Source: Hydrogenophaga sp.
Lineage (GTDB): Bacteria; Pseudomonadota; Gammaproteobacteria; Burkholderiales; Burkholderiaceae_C
Assembly (NCBI RefSeq): GCF_025699295.1
Contig: NZ_JAILWB010000024.1
Coordinates: 1 to 64,000, forward strand
DNA: 64,000 nt
Direction: 5' to 3'
Shown: positions 25,801 to 34,486 of the stretch, piece by piece
Layout of the letters: every line of letters begins with the position of its first letter
Position numbering within the stretch: the stretch's first letter is position 1
Made by a program: the position numbers and the translations under genes
The notes under the pieces: model-generated
Databases searched by the model: none
The model's input: the letters and a program-made list of their open reading frames with translations, nothing else
Told to the model about the DNA's origin: nothing

Positions 25801-26993
25801 CGCCGCAGTTCAACGGCTCGCTCAACGCGGACGATCTCGCCCTGCGCTCGCTCGTCAACGGCATTTCGTTCTCGCGCGGACAGCTGCGCGCCACGCTCGC
25901 GGGCGAGCGCATCACCGTCGAGCGCTTCTACCTGCAGGGTCGTGGTGGCGCCGACAACGGCGGCACGCTGCTGGCCACCGGCAACACCGAGTGGCGCAGC
26001 GTCACCGTGGACGGCCAGACGCGGCGTCAGCCGTATGTGAGCCTGCAGGCCACGGCCACGAAGCTGCGCGTGTCCACCCGCGCCGACCGCCGCCTCACGC
26101 TGTCCGGGCAACTGCAGGCCGAACTCGCCGGCCCGGCCTTGCAGCTGCGCGGCCAGCTCACCGCCGACGAAGCCCTGTTCGTGCTGCCCGACGACACCAC
26201 CCCCAGCCTGGGCGACGACGTGGTGGTGCGCGGCACCGAAATTCCACTGGAAGATCCCAACGCCTACCGGGTGCAGCCGGACGTGCTGGTCGACCTGAAC
26301 CTGGGCAACAACTTCGAGGTGCGCGGGCAGGGCCTGCAGACCCGGCTGAGCGGCGAGATCAACGTGCGCAGCACCCCCGCCGCGCCCACGCCGCGGGTGC
26401 TCGGCGAAGTGCGCACCGTGCGCGGTACCTACCGCGCCTATGGCCAGCGGCTGGCCATCGAAACCGGCGTGCTGCGCTTCACCGGCCCCTACGACAATCC
26501 CACGCTGGACATCACCGCCGTGCGCCCCAACACCACACAGCGCGTGGGCGTGATCATCAGCGGCACGGCACAGGCGCCACGCGCACGCCTGTTCTCGGAA
26601 CCCGAACTGCCCGACAGCGAAAAACTCGCCTGGCTGGTGCTGGGTCGACCCGCCAGCGGCGCGGGTGCCGAGGCCGCCGTGCTGCAGCAGGCCGCGCTGG
26701 CACTGCTGTCGCGCGGCGGTGGCGGGCTCGAAGGTGGCGTGGCGGGCGCACTGGGGCTGGACGAACTCACGTTCACGGGCAGCGCCACGAACGCCGACGG
26801 CACCACGTCGGCCGCCGCGGTCACGCTGGGCAAGCGCCTGTCCAGCAAGCTGTACCTGAGCTATGAAAGCAGCCTGGCCGGTGCCATGGGCACGGTATCG
26901 ATGTTCTACGACCTCTCGCGCCGTCTCACGCTGCGCGCCAGAGCGGGCGAAGAGAACGCCATCGATCTCATCTTCACGACCAGTTTTGACTGA
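22851..26993 (+). CDS. tamB: TamB translocation/assembly module inner membrane protein
   Basis: A 1380-residue protein with a cytoplasmic basic head, one membrane anchor at about residues 21-44, a long periplasmic beta-helical groove, and the DUF490 C-terminal domain (PTPRVLGEVRTVRGTYRAYG, PDSEKLAWLVLGRP, FYDLSRRLTLRARAGEENAI). TamB is a bridge-like lipid carrier or barrel-assembly partner of TamA. It is somewhat longer than E. coli TamB (1259 residues) and has alanine-rich insertions near 395-410 and 760-775. The start ATG at 22851 follows the tamA stop directly. Confidence 0.93.
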   Translation: MTPDPDTTAPPPSRTGRIVRRLLGGLVALVLLALLAFGLWAASPGSLAQAIGWGQSFMARQGPAAGTLTTEGVQGSLFAGGQIGQLRWQRDGLTVEASGVRIGLSRWFWADALLGRGVRLSQLDIDRLRIDDRRPPQPPKPPEPLQPVTLPLPVTLPWSIGVLEFAGGAQTLTLSELEGEYRYRTADSAWRLGVADAHQLDLKNLRVAGGRYEAQAVLGAQAPMPLRVDARGEVQATVPGGASVALQAVAKLAGTLATQDAALDASASLRSSDAATAAQAPTLEATARLRPWRAQPVDTVDATMERLDLAALWPQAPATLLSGTVQARPDGADTWRAALRITNAASGPADQQRLPAERIEADLEQRGARWTLSRLDARLGGGRLQGQGWFEPGSSAPAAASSSSSPARWHGDVTATSVNPSLLWSRIAPAALDGSAQARTEDTGAGEAIAISARIQPSGTQPRAGALAGLRLRELDVKGRWRPAPTDMAQGVLELRSLRLLAADATLEGQGSLDTQARRFDGQLALQVPGAQARWQGQTAHAQGQGDLDLRLDDAARVLAWVRGLQTLPVAGPVIAAALESVPGLALDGSARLDAAWQGGLGAFGYPAPASGAAPAAAPRLQVDLNLPRLRVTRDGTEAGPPQTLELGALRLQVSGPPQQLALSLAGQATQGPWRADLDTEGTLQLGGARQPDADSGRIDLSRLSLRATDNARADRSVVWLLQSASRFGLRWQGARSGNLQLQAEPGELRLQPSFNRKRGTTTAPAVADSAAAAAAAATPSVTTPMVLSWERLSWRAGALDTRGRLTGLPLSWLDTLATAEGARHGPLSQAGLGGDVVFDGDWDLFLPADASAPPRLTAHVQRRSGDLSVQTDGAFDENASSLQRLQTGIREARLDIETQGSNVQARLRWDSERLGTASADLNTTLNPPGAGQAAWHWPEQAPLRGRVQARLPQMGVWSALAPPGWRVRGSLAADLALSGTRAAPQFNGSLNADDLALRSLVNGISFSRGQLRATLAGERITVERFYLQGRGGADNGGTLLATGNTEWRSVTVDGQTRRQPYVSLQATATKLRVSTRADRRLTLSGQLQAELAGPALQLRGQLTADEALFVLPDDTTPSLGDDVVVRGTEIPLEDPNAYRVQPDVLVDLNLGNNFEVRGQGLQTRLSGEINVRSTPAAPTPRVLGEVRTVRGTYRAYGQRLAIETGVLRFTGPYDNPTLDITAVRPNTTQRVGVIISGTAQAPRARLFSEPELPDSEKLAWLVLGRPASGAGAEAAVLQQAALALLSRGGGGLEGGVAGALGLDELTFTGSATNADGTTSAAAVTLGKRLSSKLYLSYESSLAGAMGTVSMFYDLSRRLTLRARAGEENAIDLIFTTSFD

Positions 26994-27081
26994 CCCCCCG
27001 CGCCGCGCCTGCGGCGCGTCACCCCCCTTGCAGGGGGGGCAACACCTGCGGCCCGGCGAAGCCGGTTCCGCGGTGTTTCTG
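26994..27081. repeat. GC-rich extragenic hairpin repeat of Comamonadaceae type
   Basis: An 88-base element made of three nested or adjacent inverted repeats: CGCGCC/GGCGCG around a short loop, CCCCCCTTGCAGGGGGG, and an outer AACACC...GGTGTT arm pair enclosing CCGGCGAAGCCGG. From memory, near-identical blocks recur between genes in Acidovorax and Hydrogenophaga genomes. It sits at the end of tamB, facing the azoR end, so it may also end transcription or protect mRNA ends. Only one copy is in this window. Confidence 0.6.
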
Positions 27082-27110
27082 GATCGGTGGGCTCTCGCCC
27101 CTGAGATGCT

Positions 27111-27755
27111 TCAGGCCACGTTGGCGACTGCGGGCTGGTTGGCAGCCACCGCGGTGAGCGAACGGATCTCGACTTCAGCGGCGCTGATCGCCTTCGCCTT
27201 GGGTTCCGGCCCCATGGCCACGCCCTCGGCGCGCACGAAGCGCACGTCGGTGATGCCAAAAAAGCCCAGCACCGTCTGCAGGTAGGTTTCCTGGTGCTCC
27301 ATGGCGCGGCCGGCGTCGCTGGCCGAATACACGCCGCCGCGCGTCAACGCCACGATCACCGTCTTGCCACCCGCCAGACCCTTGGGGCCTTGTTCGGTGT
27401 AGGTGAAGGTGCGCCCGGCCTGCGCCACGCGGTCGATCCAGGCCTTGAGCTGGGTGGGGATGGTGAAGTTGTAGAGCGGTGCGCCGATCACGACCACGTC
27501 GGCCGCCAGGAACTGGCTCACCAGCGCCTCGGACAGTGCGTTTTCCTGGCGCTGCGCTTCAGTGGCGGCGGCCTGGCCGGTGCGGAAACCCAGCGCATCG
27601 GCGCCCAGGTGCGGCACCACGCTGGCGGCCAGGTCCAGGTGCTGCACCTGGGTGCCCGGGTGGGCAGCGACCCAGGCAGCCACGGTCTGCGCGGTCAGCT
27701 GGCGGGAAACGGACTGGTCGCCAGTGATGGCGGAATCGATGTGAAGCAGTTGCAT
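27111..27755 (-). CDS. azoR: FMN-dependent NADH-azoreductase
   Basis: A 214-residue flavodoxin-fold enzyme of the AzoR family, which uses NADH and FMN to reduce azo dyes and quinones by two electrons. Signatures are [20 protein letters not shown] at the start, [29 protein letters not shown] in the middle and LTRGGVY for FMN contact. The length is close to E. coli AzoR (201). It is divergent from a LysR regulator, the usual arrangement for quinone-inducible oxidoreductases. Confidence 0.92.
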   Translation of the reverse strand: MQLLHIDSAITGDQSVSRQLTAQTVAAWVAAHPGTQVQHLDLAASVVPHLGADALGFRTGQAAATEAQRQENALSEALVSQFLAADVVVIGAPLYNFTIPTQLKAWIDRVAQAGRTFTYTEQGPKGLAGGKTVIVALTRGGVYSASDAGRAMEHQETYLQTVLGFFGITDVRFVRAEGVAMGPEPKAKAISAAEVEIRSLTAVAANQPAVANVA

Positions 27756-27800
27756 GGAAATCTCCAGTGAGGGAAGCCACGCCGTGTGGCCATGGATAGA

Positions 27801-27818
27801 TTGTGGTTTCGAACCCAA
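27801..27818. promoter_or_regulatory. Candidate LysR-type operator between azoR and its regulator
   Basis: TTGTGGTTTCGAACCCAA is an imperfect dyad (TTG-GGTT...AACC-CAA) in the 121-base divergent region, 46 bases before the azoR ATG. It contains a T-N11-A core as expected for LysR-type regulators. Position and shape are the only support. Confidence 0.35.
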
Positions 27819-27876
27819 TTTCTGATAAGTCGGCAGAATTGCGACATATCGTCTCATTTACAGGACAATCAGCACC

Positions 27877-28803
27877 ATGCAAGACCTCAACGACATGCTG
27901 TTCTTTGCCGAAGTCGCCGAGCGCGGCAGCTTCGCGGCCGCCGGCCGGGCGCTGGGCCTGCCCAAGTCGCGCCTTTCACGCCGCGTGGCCGAACTGGAAG
28001 CGCAGCTCGGCGTGCGCCTGCTGCAGCGCACCACGCGCAAGCTCTCACTCACCGACGTGGGTGAGACCTACCTGCGCCACTGCCTGGCGCTGCGCGAATC
28101 GGCCCAGGCTGCCGCCGACGCCGTGGCCCACGCGCAGACCGAACCGCGCGGTACCATCCGCGTGGTGTGCCCGGTCACGCTGGCGCAGACAGTGCTCAGC
28201 GGCGTGATGCCGATCTACCTCGCACGGCATCCGCAGGTGCGGGTGGAGATGGAAGTGAACAACCGCGTGGTGGATCTGGTGGAAGAAGGCGTGGACGTGG
28301 CGCTGCGCGTGCGCCTGACGCTGGAGGAAAGCGGCAGCCTGGTCATCAAGCGGCTGGACGAGGCGCGCTCCGTGCTGGTGGCCAGCCCCGCTCTGCTGGC
28401 CCGCCAGGGCACGCCCACCACGCTGGAGGAAGCCAGTCGGCTCGACAGCGTCGCGATGTCGGCCACGGACGGCCAGGTCAGCATCCGGCTCACCAATGCC
28501 GAAGGGCGCGAGGCGACGCTGCAATACACACCGCGCTACATCGCCGACGACCTGCTCACCCTCAAGTACGCGGTGCTTGGCGGCAGCGGCATGTGCTGGC
28601 TGCCCGACTACATGTGCGAGGACGAACTGCGCGACGGCCGGCTGGTGCGCCTGTTGCCCGAATGGAGCACGCCGGTGGGCGTGGTGCACGCGGTATTTCC
28701 CTCGCGCCGGGGCCTGTCGCCAGCGGTGCGCAGCTTCCTCGACTTCCTGGGCGAATACGTACCCGTGTGCGGCAACCTGCTGCGCCGCCCGGGCAACACG
28801 TGA
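27877..28803 (+). CDS. LysR-family transcriptional regulator
   Basis: A 308-residue LysR regulator: N-terminal winged helix (DLNDMLFFAEVAERGSFAAAGRALGLPKSRLSRRVAELE, about 3-41) and a two-lobed effector domain from about 90. The wording SRLSRRVAELEAQLGVRLLQRTTRKLSLT is typical of the subgroup that controls adjacent quinone or azo reductases, pirins and glutathione transferases. It most likely controls azoR across the shared 121-base region. Its end meets the convergent tphR gene after seven bases. Confidence 0.92.
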   Translation: MQDLNDMLFFAEVAERGSFAAAGRALGLPKSRLSRRVAELEAQLGVRLLQRTTRKLSLTDVGETYLRHCLALRESAQAAADAVAHAQTEPRGTIRVVCPVTLAQTVLSGVMPIYLARHPQVRVEMEVNNRVVDLVEEGVDVALRVRLTLEESGSLVIKRLDEARSVLVASPALLARQGTPTTLEEASRLDSVAMSATDGQVSIRLTNAEGREATLQYTPRYIADDLLTLKYAVLGGSGMCWLPDYMCEDELRDGRLVRLLPEWSTPVGVVHAVFPSRRGLSPAVRSFLDFLGEYVPVCGNLLRRPGNT

Positions 28804-28809
28804 GCGCGC

Positions 28810-29610
28810 TCAACCAGGGAAGAGGCGGGTCGCCAGCGTGTCGCGCGCGCGGTTGAGCATGGGCAGGAAGGCGTCGCGGAATTCGCCCATGCCCATGCGT
28901 TCCACGCCCACGGCAATGCTCATGGCCGCCACCACCTGCCCCTGGCGGTCGCGCACCGGCACCGCCATCGACCGCACGCCGACCTCGAGCTCGCCATCGT
29001 TGGTCGCATAGCCTTCTTCGCGGCACCGCTGCACCAGCTCGACCACGCGCGGCACGCTGAAGATCGTCTGCCGCGTCAGTGCCACGCGGGGCATGTTGCG
29101 CAGGCGTGCCTGGGCTTCCTGCGGCGGCAGCCCGGCCAGCAGCACGCGGCCCAGGGCCGAGCAATAGGCCGGCAGTCGCGAGCCGATGCCCAGTCCCGTG
29201 CTCAGGCTGCGTCGCGCCGTGGAGCGCCCCACGATGATCGCGTCGTTGTCCAGCAGTTGCCCCAGCGAGGCCGATTCGCGTGTGCGCTCGGACAAGGCAT
29301 CCAGCAAGGGCTGCGCCAGCGAAGGCATGGGCCGCGAGGACAGGTAGGCGTTGGCCACCAGCAGTGCGCGCGGCTGCATCCAGAAGCGCTTGCCATCGCT
29401 GTCCAGATAGCCCAGTTGCTCCAGCGTGAGCAGGGAGCGCCGCGCGGAAGCTGGCGACATGCCGGTCAGGCGCGCCACCTCCGACAGCGTCAGGCGGCTG
29501 TGCTGCCGGCCAAAGCAGGTGAGCACGTCCAGCCCCTTCTGCAAGGACGTGACGAAATGGCGGTCGACCGCATTGACCTCGGTCAACGCTGCGGGTGGAT
29601 TCTTGCGCAT
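28810..29610 (-). CDS. tphR: IclR-family regulator of terephthalate genes
   Basis: A 266-residue IclR protein: winged helix at about 18-80 (SLQKGLDVLTCFG, LTLSEVARLTGMSPASARRSLLTLEQLGYL) and a C-terminal effector domain. It belongs to the PcaR/PobR/CatR subgroup that activates aromatic degradation genes. It is divergent from tphC with 77 bases between, the same place and orientation as tphR of Comamonas terephthalate operons. By analogy it would activate tphC-A2-A3-B-A1 with terephthalate as the signal. A palindrome overlaps its start codon. Confidence 0.87.
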   Translation of the reverse strand: MRKNPPAALTEVNAVDRHFVTSLQKGLDVLTCFGRQHSRLTLSEVARLTGMSPASARRSLLTLEQLGYLDSDGKRFWMQPRALLVANAYLSSRPMPSLAQPLLDALSERTRESASLGQLLDNDAIIVGRSTARRSLSTGLGIGSRLPAYCSALGRVLLAGLPPQEAQARLRNMPRVALTRQTIFSVPRVVELVQRCREEGYATNDGELEVGVRSMAVPVRDRQGQVVAAMSIAVGVERMGMGEFRDAFLPMLNRARDTLATRLFPG

Positions 29611-29617
29611 AGCGCAA
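29603..29617. promoter_or_regulatory. Palindrome at tphR start, candidate operator
   Basis: TTGCGC-ATA-GCGCAA is a perfect 6-3-6 inverted repeat that overlaps the tphR start codon and opens the 77-base tphR-tphC divergent region. It could be a site for autoregulation by TphR. The first arm also encodes residues 2-3, so chance cannot be excluded. Confidence 0.35.
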
Positions 29618-29687
29618 ATCTAGCTTGTTCCCTGTCGTGTGTGTTGGGACACTTGCCTTCCCCATTGAGCCATCACGGAGACAACCC

Positions 29688-30659
29688 ATGACCCATTCCT
29701 TCTCGCGCCGCCTTGGCGTGGCCCTCGCATTGGCCTCGTGCCTGTTCGGCAGCGCCTTTGCCCAGTCGAATCCTCCGCTGCTGAAACTGATCGTTCCCTT
29801 CCCGGCCGGAGGCACTGCAGACGTGTTGCCGCGCATCCTCGCGGAAAAGCTGCGCACGCACTACACGGCGGGCGTGGTGGTCGAGAACCGCACCGGCGCG
29901 GGCGGCAACATCGGCGCCGAGACGGTGTTCCGCTCGGCACCCGATGGCAGCACCTTCCTGGCTTCACCGCCCGGACCAATCGCGATCAACCACCACCTGT
30001 ACAAGAAGCTGCCCTTCGACCCCACCCAGTGGGTGCCGGTCACGGTGATGGCCACCGTGCCCAATGTCCTCGCGGTCAGCACCAAGCTGCCGGTGCAGAG
30101 CGTGGCCGAGTTCATCGCCTACCTCAAGGCGAATCCGGGCAAGGTGACGTATGCCTCGCAGGGCAACGGATCCACCTCGCACCTGACCGCCAGCCTGTTC
30201 ATGCAGCTGACCGGCACCGAGATGACCCACATTCCCTACCGCGGCACGGCCCCCGCGCTGGTCGATCTGGTCGGTGGCCAGGTCGACGTGTTCTTCGACA
30301 ACCTGAGTTCTTCCGCACAGTTCCACACCACCGGCAAGCTGCGCATCCTGGCGATCGCGGACGCGGTGCGCTCGGCCGCCTTGCCCCAGGTACCCACCTT
30401 CGAAGAATCGAAGGTGGCCGGCATGAACGCCGTCACTTTCTTCGCCGTGGTGGCGCCTCCCGGCACGCCCGCGGCCACCGCCGCAGCGCTGCAGAAGCAG
30501 ATTGCCGACGCCATGGCCATGCCCGATGTGAAGTCCCGCTTCGCCGAACAGGGCGCCGAGCCACGCGGCTGGTCGCCCGAGCAGACCGGCCGCTTCATCC
30601 AGGCCGAGTCCGACAAGTGGAACAAGGTCATCAAGAGCGCCAACGTGACCCTGGAGTGA
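29688..30659 (+). CDS. tphC: Tripartite tricarboxylate transporter-type binding protein (terephthalate)
   Basis: A 323-residue Bug/TctC periplasmic solute-binding protein with a signal peptide (about 1-25, FGSAFAQS). The ligand loop [20 protein letters not shown] and the [16 protein letters not shown] segment are family signatures. In Comamonas, TphC binds terephthalate and works with a TctAB-type membrane pair encoded elsewhere; no such pair is in this window. GGAG upstream of the ATG at 29688 supports the start. It is the first gene of the tph transcript. Confidence 0.88.
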   Translation: MTHSFSRRLGVALALASCLFGSAFAQSNPPLLKLIVPFPAGGTADVLPRILAEKLRTHYTAGVVVENRTGAGGNIGAETVFRSAPDGSTFLASPPGPIAINHHLYKKLPFDPTQWVPVTVMATVPNVLAVSTKLPVQSVAEFIAYLKANPGKVTYASQGNGSTSHLTASLFMQLTGTEMTHIPYRGTAPALVDLVGGQVDVFFDNLSSSAQFHTTGKLRILAIADAVRSAALPQVPTFEESKVAGMNAVTFFAVVAPPGTPAATAAALQKQIADAMAMPDVKSRFAEQGAEPRGWSPEQTGRFIQAESDKWNKVIKSANVTLE

Positions 30660-30672
30660 GAGAGAGCCCGTC

Positions 30673-31905
30673 ATGCACGAACAGACCATCCACTGGCGCA
30701 GCGACGCGCTCACGCGCATTCCCTATGCGCTGTACAGCGACGCGCAAGTGCCCGAACAGGAGCAGGAGAAGATCTTCCGCGGCAACACCTGGAACTTCCT
30801 CTGCCTGGACGCGGACCTGCCCGAAGCAGGCAGCTACCGCACCACGTTCGCCGGCACCACGCCGGTGGTGGTGGTGCGCGACGGCGACGGCGAGGTCTAC
30901 GCGTTCGAGAACCGCTGTGCGCACCGCGGCGCGCTGATCGCGCTGGAGAAGTCAGGCAAGGTCGAGAACTTCCAGTGCGTCTACCACGCCTGGAGCTACA
31001 ACCGCCAGGGCGACCTGACCGGCGTGGCCTTCGAAAAAGGCGTCAAGGGCGAGGGCGGCATGCCGCCCGACTTCTGCAAGGAAGCGCACGGCCCGCGCAA
31101 GCTGCGCATCGCCGTGTACTGCGGCCTGGTGTTCGGCAGCTTCTCCGACGACGTGCCCGACATCGAGGAATACCTGGGCGACGAGATCTGCCAGCGCATC
31201 GAGCGCGTGATGCACAAGCCGGTAGAAGTCATCGGCCGCTTCACGCAGGCCCTGCCCAACAACTGGAAGCTGTACGTCGAGAACGTCAAGGACAGCTACC
31301 ACGCCAGCCTGCTGCACCTGTTCTTCACCACCTTCGAGCTGAACCGCCTTTCGCAGAAGGGCGGCGTCATCGTCGACGAATCGGGCGGCCACCACGTGAG
31401 CTATTCGATGATCGACACCACGGCGGAAAAGGACTCTTCGTACAAGGACCAGGCCCTGCGCTCCGACAACGACCGCTACCGCCTGAAGGACCCGACGCTG
31501 CTCGCCGGCTTCAAGGAGTTCGACGACGGCGTGACCCTGCAGATCCTCTCGGTGTTCCCGGGTTTCGTGCTGCAGCAGATCCAGAACTGCCTGGCCGTGC
31601 GCCAGGTGCTGCCCCAGGGCGTGGACCGCACCGAGTTGAACTGGACCTACTTCGGCTACACCGACGACACCCCCGAGCAGCGCAAGGTTCGCCTCAAACA
31701 GGCCAACCTGGTGGGGCCGGCCGGCTTCATCTCGATGGAAGATGGCGCCGTCGGCGGTTTCGTGCAGCGCGGCATCGCCGGGGCACGCGACAAGGAGGCG
31801 GTGGTGGAAATGGGCGGCGACGAATCCGGCTCCAGCGAGGGCCGCGCCACCGAAACCTCGGTGCGCGGCTTCTGGAAAGCCTACCGCCACCACATGGGGG
31901 CCTGA
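30673..31905 (+). CDS. tphA2: Terephthalate 1,2-dioxygenase, large (Rieske) subunit
   Basis: A 410-residue ring-hydroxylating oxygenase alpha subunit. Rieske ligands are Cys82/His84 ([10 protein letters not shown]) and Cys102/His105 (QCVYHAWSY). The mononuclear iron site uses His210, His215 ([13 protein letters not shown]) and probably Asp357 (SMEDGAVGG). From recall, long stretches match TphA2 of Comamonas sp. E6, including [20 protein letters not shown] and the C-terminal [17 protein letters not shown]. The enzyme adds O2 to terephthalate to give a cis-dihydrodiol. It precedes tphA3 by two bases. Confidence 0.93.
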   Translation: MHEQTIHWRSDALTRIPYALYSDAQVPEQEQEKIFRGNTWNFLCLDADLPEAGSYRTTFAGTTPVVVVRDGDGEVYAFENRCAHRGALIALEKSGKVENFQCVYHAWSYNRQGDLTGVAFEKGVKGEGGMPPDFCKEAHGPRKLRIAVYCGLVFGSFSDDVPDIEEYLGDEICQRIERVMHKPVEVIGRFTQALPNNWKLYVENVKDSYHASLLHLFFTTFELNRLSQKGGVIVDESGGHHVSYSMIDTTAEKDSSYKDQALRSDNDRYRLKDPTLLAGFKEFDDGVTLQILSVFPGFVLQQIQNCLAVRQVLPQGVDRTELNWTYFGYTDDTPEQRKVRLKQANLVGPAGFISMEDGAVGGFVQRGIAGARDKEAVVEMGGDESGSSEGRATETSVRGFWKAYRHHMGA

Positions 31906-31907
31906 GC

Positions 31908-32372
31908 ATGATCGACCTGCTGACCATCGCCGCCTTCAACGCCCGCTACGCCCACACCATCGACAGCGACGCGCTGGAAGCCTGGCCCGCGTTTTTCACC
32001 GAAGACTGCCACTACCGCATCACCCACGTCGAGAACGAGCTGGAAGGGCTGGCCGCCGGCATCGTCTATGCGGACTCGCGCGCCATGCTGGAAGACCGCA
32101 TCGCCGCGCTGCGCGAGGCCAACATCTACGAACGCCAGCGCTACCGCCACCTGCTGGGCCTGCCCATGGTGGTGTCGGCCGACGACACGGCGGCGCAGGC
32201 GCAAACACCCTTCATCGTGGTGCGCATCATGGCCACCGGGCAGAGCGAGGTGTTTGCCACCGGCGTGTACCGCGACCGCTTCGTGCGCGATGCTGGCGAG
32301 TTGTTGCTGGCCGAGCGCGTGGCCATCTGCGACAGCACGGTGACCGACACCCTGATGGCGCTGCCGCTGTGA
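31908..32372 (+). CDS. tphA3: Terephthalate 1,2-dioxygenase, small subunit
   Basis: A 154-residue beta subunit of a ring-hydroxylating dioxygenase (NTF2-like fold). The opening [20 protein letters not shown], the [20 protein letters not shown] core and the ending [14 protein letters not shown] are those of TphA3. It holds the alpha trimer together and has no cofactor. The ATG lies two bases after the tphA2 stop, and the stop overlaps the tphB GTG start. Confidence 0.92.
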   Translation: MIDLLTIAAFNARYAHTIDSDALEAWPAFFTEDCHYRITHVENELEGLAAGIVYADSRAMLEDRIAALREANIYERQRYRHLLGLPMVVSADDTAAQAQTPFIVVRIMATGQSEVFATGVYRDRFVRDAGELLLAERVAICDSTVTDTLMALPL

Positions 32373-33340
32373 ACGCCTCACAGGCACCGCGCCGCCTGGC
32401 TCTCTCGGCGGGAGACCCCAACGGCATCGGCCCCGAGATCGCGCTCAAGGCGCTGGCCGCGCTGGCGCAGGACCAGCGCGACCGCATCACCGTGTTCGGG
32501 CCTCGTGCGGTGCTGCAGCGGGCCGCGGCCGTGTGCGGACTGTCGGCGCTGCTTTCCCAGATCCGGCACGTCGAGGCTGGCTCGTTGCCCGACAGCGCCG
32601 CCGTGCCCGGCCGCATCGACCCGGCCGCCGGTGCGTCCACGGTGGCATCGGCCACCGCCGCGCTGCAGGCCGTGCGCGCGGGGGAATTCGACGCGGTGAT
32701 CGCCTGCCCGCACCACGAGACCGCCATCCACCAGGCCGGCATCGCCTTCAGCGGCTACCCCTCGCTGGTGGCGCGCGTGTGCGGCATGCCGCAAGACGAA
32801 GTCTTCCTGCTGCTCGTGGGCGGCGGCCTGCGCATCGTGCACGTGACCCTGCACGAGAGTGTGCGCACGGCGCTCAACCGCATGACGCCCACGCTCGTTG
32901 AGCAGGCGGTGCGGGCCGGTGTGCGTGCCTGCGCCCTGCTGGGCGTGAACGACCCGAGCATCGGCGTGTTCGGCATCAACCCGCACGCCTCGGAGGGCTC
33001 GCTGTTCGGCCCGGAAGACCAGCAGATCGTGGTGCCCGCCATGGCCACCCTGCGCACCGAGGGCCACCGCGTCGACGGGCCGCACGGCGCCGACATGGTG
33101 CTGTCGCAGCGCCGTCACGACCTCTACGTGGCCATGTTGCACGACCAGGGCCACATTCCCGTCAAGCTGCTCGCGCCCAACGCCGCCAGCGCCCTGAGCA
33201 TCGGCGGCGACGCCCTGCTCTCCAGCGTGGGCCATGGCAGCGCCATGGACATCGCGGGCCGCGGCATCGCCGACCCCACCGCGCTGCTGCGCACGATCGC
33301 CCTGCTGTCGGGCGACGCCCGAACACAGATCCCTTCATGA
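32369..33340 (+). CDS. tphB: Terephthalate dihydrodiol dehydrogenase (PdxA-like)
   Basis: A 323-residue PdxA-superfamily dehydrogenase that oxidises and decarboxylates 1,2-dihydroxy-3,5-cyclohexadiene-1,4-dicarboxylate to protocatechuate. Family motifs are [15 protein letters not shown] near the start, [21 protein letters not shown] with probable metal-binding histidines, GINPHASEG and [14 protein letters not shown]. It would be called 4-hydroxythreonine-4-phosphate dehydrogenase by a simple search, but the operon and close likeness to TphB set it apart. It starts with GTG overlapping tphA3 (GTGA) and ends overlapping tphA1 (ATGA). Confidence 0.92.
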   Translation: MNASQAPRRLALSAGDPNGIGPEIALKALAALAQDQRDRITVFGPRAVLQRAAAVCGLSALLSQIRHVEAGSLPDSAAVPGRIDPAAGASTVASATAALQAVRAGEFDAVIACPHHETAIHQAGIAFSGYPSLVARVCGMPQDEVFLLLVGGGLRIVHVTLHESVRTALNRMTPTLVEQAVRAGVRACALLGVNDPSIGVFGINPHASEGSLFGPEDQQIVVPAMATLRTEGHRVDGPHGADMVLSQRRHDLYVAMLHDQGHIPVKLLAPNAASALSIGGDALLSSVGHGSAMDIAGRGIADPTALLRTIALLSGDARTQIPS

Positions 33341-34344
33341 GCCATTCCATTTCCATCGGGGCGACCGAGGTCGCCTTCGACAATCCGCCCGGCCAGAGCC
33401 TGCTCGACGCGGCCCTGCACGCCGGCATCGAGCTGCCCTATTCCTGCCGCAAGGGCGTGTGCGGCAGTTGCGCCGGCGGCATCGTTTCGGGCGAGGTGCG
33501 CGGGCTGAACGGTGCGGCCATTCGCAACGACACCTGCGGCCCGGACCAGGTGCTCTACTGCCTGTGCGAACCCGTCTCAGACGTGGTCTTGCAACCGGTG
33601 TCCTGGAAGCGCATTGACCCGGCCGCGCGCAAGACCTTCACCGCCAGGGTGTACAGCAACCAGCTGGCCGCGCCCGATGTGTCGGTGCTCAGGCTGCGCC
33701 TGCCCGCGGGCCAGCGTGCGAAATTCCAGGCCGGCCAGTACCTGCAGATCCTGCTGGAAGACGGCAGCGCGCGCTGCTATTCCATGGCCAACCCGCCGCA
33801 CGAAAGCGATGGCGCCACGCTGCACATCCGCCGCGTGCCGGGCGGGCAGTTCAGCGCCCGTGTGGCGCAACTCGCCCCCGGCGACCTGCTCCAGATCGAA
33901 CTGCCGTTCGGCAACGTGGCCCTGGCCACCGAAGACACGCGCCCGATCGTGTTCGTGGCCGGCGGCACCGGCTTTGCACCGGTCAAGTCCATCCTGGACG
34001 ACATGATGAAAAAACGCGTGCAGCGCGACATCACCCTGATCTGGGGCGCACGCGAGGCCGGGGGCCTGTACCTGCGCCCGGCGGTGGAGCGCTGGCAGAA
34101 GCAGTGGCCGGGCTTCCGCTTCACCGCGGCACTGAGCGGAGCGCCATCGGACGGCGCGTTCCCGGGCCGCGTGGACGAGGCATTGCGCAGCACCTGTGGC
34201 CCGCTGGCCGGTCATGTCGTGTACTGCTGCGGTTCCCCTGCGATGGTGACCGCCGTGCGCGCGGCAGCTACCGACAAGGGCCTGGCCCACGAAGACTTCC
34301 ACGCCGACGTGTTCGTGCCGGGGCCGTCGTCCACGCCCACATAG
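33337..34344 (+). CDS. tphA1: Terephthalate 1,2-dioxygenase reductase
   Basis: A 335-residue electron-transfer reductase. The N-terminal plant-type ferredoxin domain has Cys37, Cys42 and Cys45 ([10 protein letters not shown]) with a fourth ligand in LYCLCEP near 75-77. The FAD domain has RCYSMANPP and the NADH domain [12 protein letters not shown] and YCCGSPAMV. It passes electrons from NADH to the TphA2A3 oxygenase. It is the last tph gene; about 55 bases later the tRNA-Arg gene begins. Confidence 0.92.
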   Translation: MSHSISIGATEVAFDNPPGQSLLDAALHAGIELPYSCRKGVCGSCAGGIVSGEVRGLNGAAIRNDTCGPDQVLYCLCEPVSDVVLQPVSWKRIDPAARKTFTARVYSNQLAAPDVSVLRLRLPAGQRAKFQAGQYLQILLEDGSARCYSMANPPHESDGATLHIRRVPGGQFSARVAQLAPGDLLQIELPFGNVALATEDTRPIVFVAGGTGFAPVKSILDDMMKKRVQRDITLIWGAREAGGLYLRPAVERWQKQWPGFRFTAALSGAPSDGAFPGRVDEALRSTCGPLAGHVVYCCGSPAMVTAVRAAATDKGLAHEDFHADVFVPGPSSTPT

Positions 34345-34398
34345 CCGGAACGCGCGGCGCCCACCCCGGGCGCGCCCGTACAATGCGGGCTCGTTTTC

Positions 34399-34473
34399 GC
34401 CGCCATAGTTCAATGGATAGAACGAGCGCCTCCTAAGCGCTAGATACAGGTTCGATTCCTGTTGGTGGTACCA
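34399..34473 (+). tRNA. tRNA-Arg (anticodon CCT)
   Basis: A 75-base cloverleaf with CCA encoded. The acceptor GCCGCCA pairs with TGGTGGT using two G-U pairs, the D stem is GTTC/GAAC, the anticodon arm AGCGC-CTCCTAA-GCGCT shows CCT, and the T arm ACAGG-TTCGATT-CCTGT is canonical. It reads AGG codons. A TACAAT hexamer at 34379-34384 is a likely -10 box. A six-base-pair hairpin (GCGCCC-ACCCC-GGGCGC) between it and tphA1 has no T-run. Confidence 0.95.
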
Positions 34474-34486
34474 CCCGCAGGCCCGC

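Noticed and set aside
30673..31905. Anthranilate or salicylate dioxygenase large subunit
   Set aside because: The gene order and the wording around the Rieske and iron sites fit TphA2 better.
32369..33340. Pyridoxine biosynthesis gene pdxA
   Set aside because: The fold is PdxA-like, but operon context and close likeness to TphB point to the terephthalate dihydrodiol dehydrogenase.
28810..34473. A recent genomic island carrying tph genes
   Set aside because: No integrase, transposase, direct repeat or shift in composition was seen; only the tRNA position hints at insertion.
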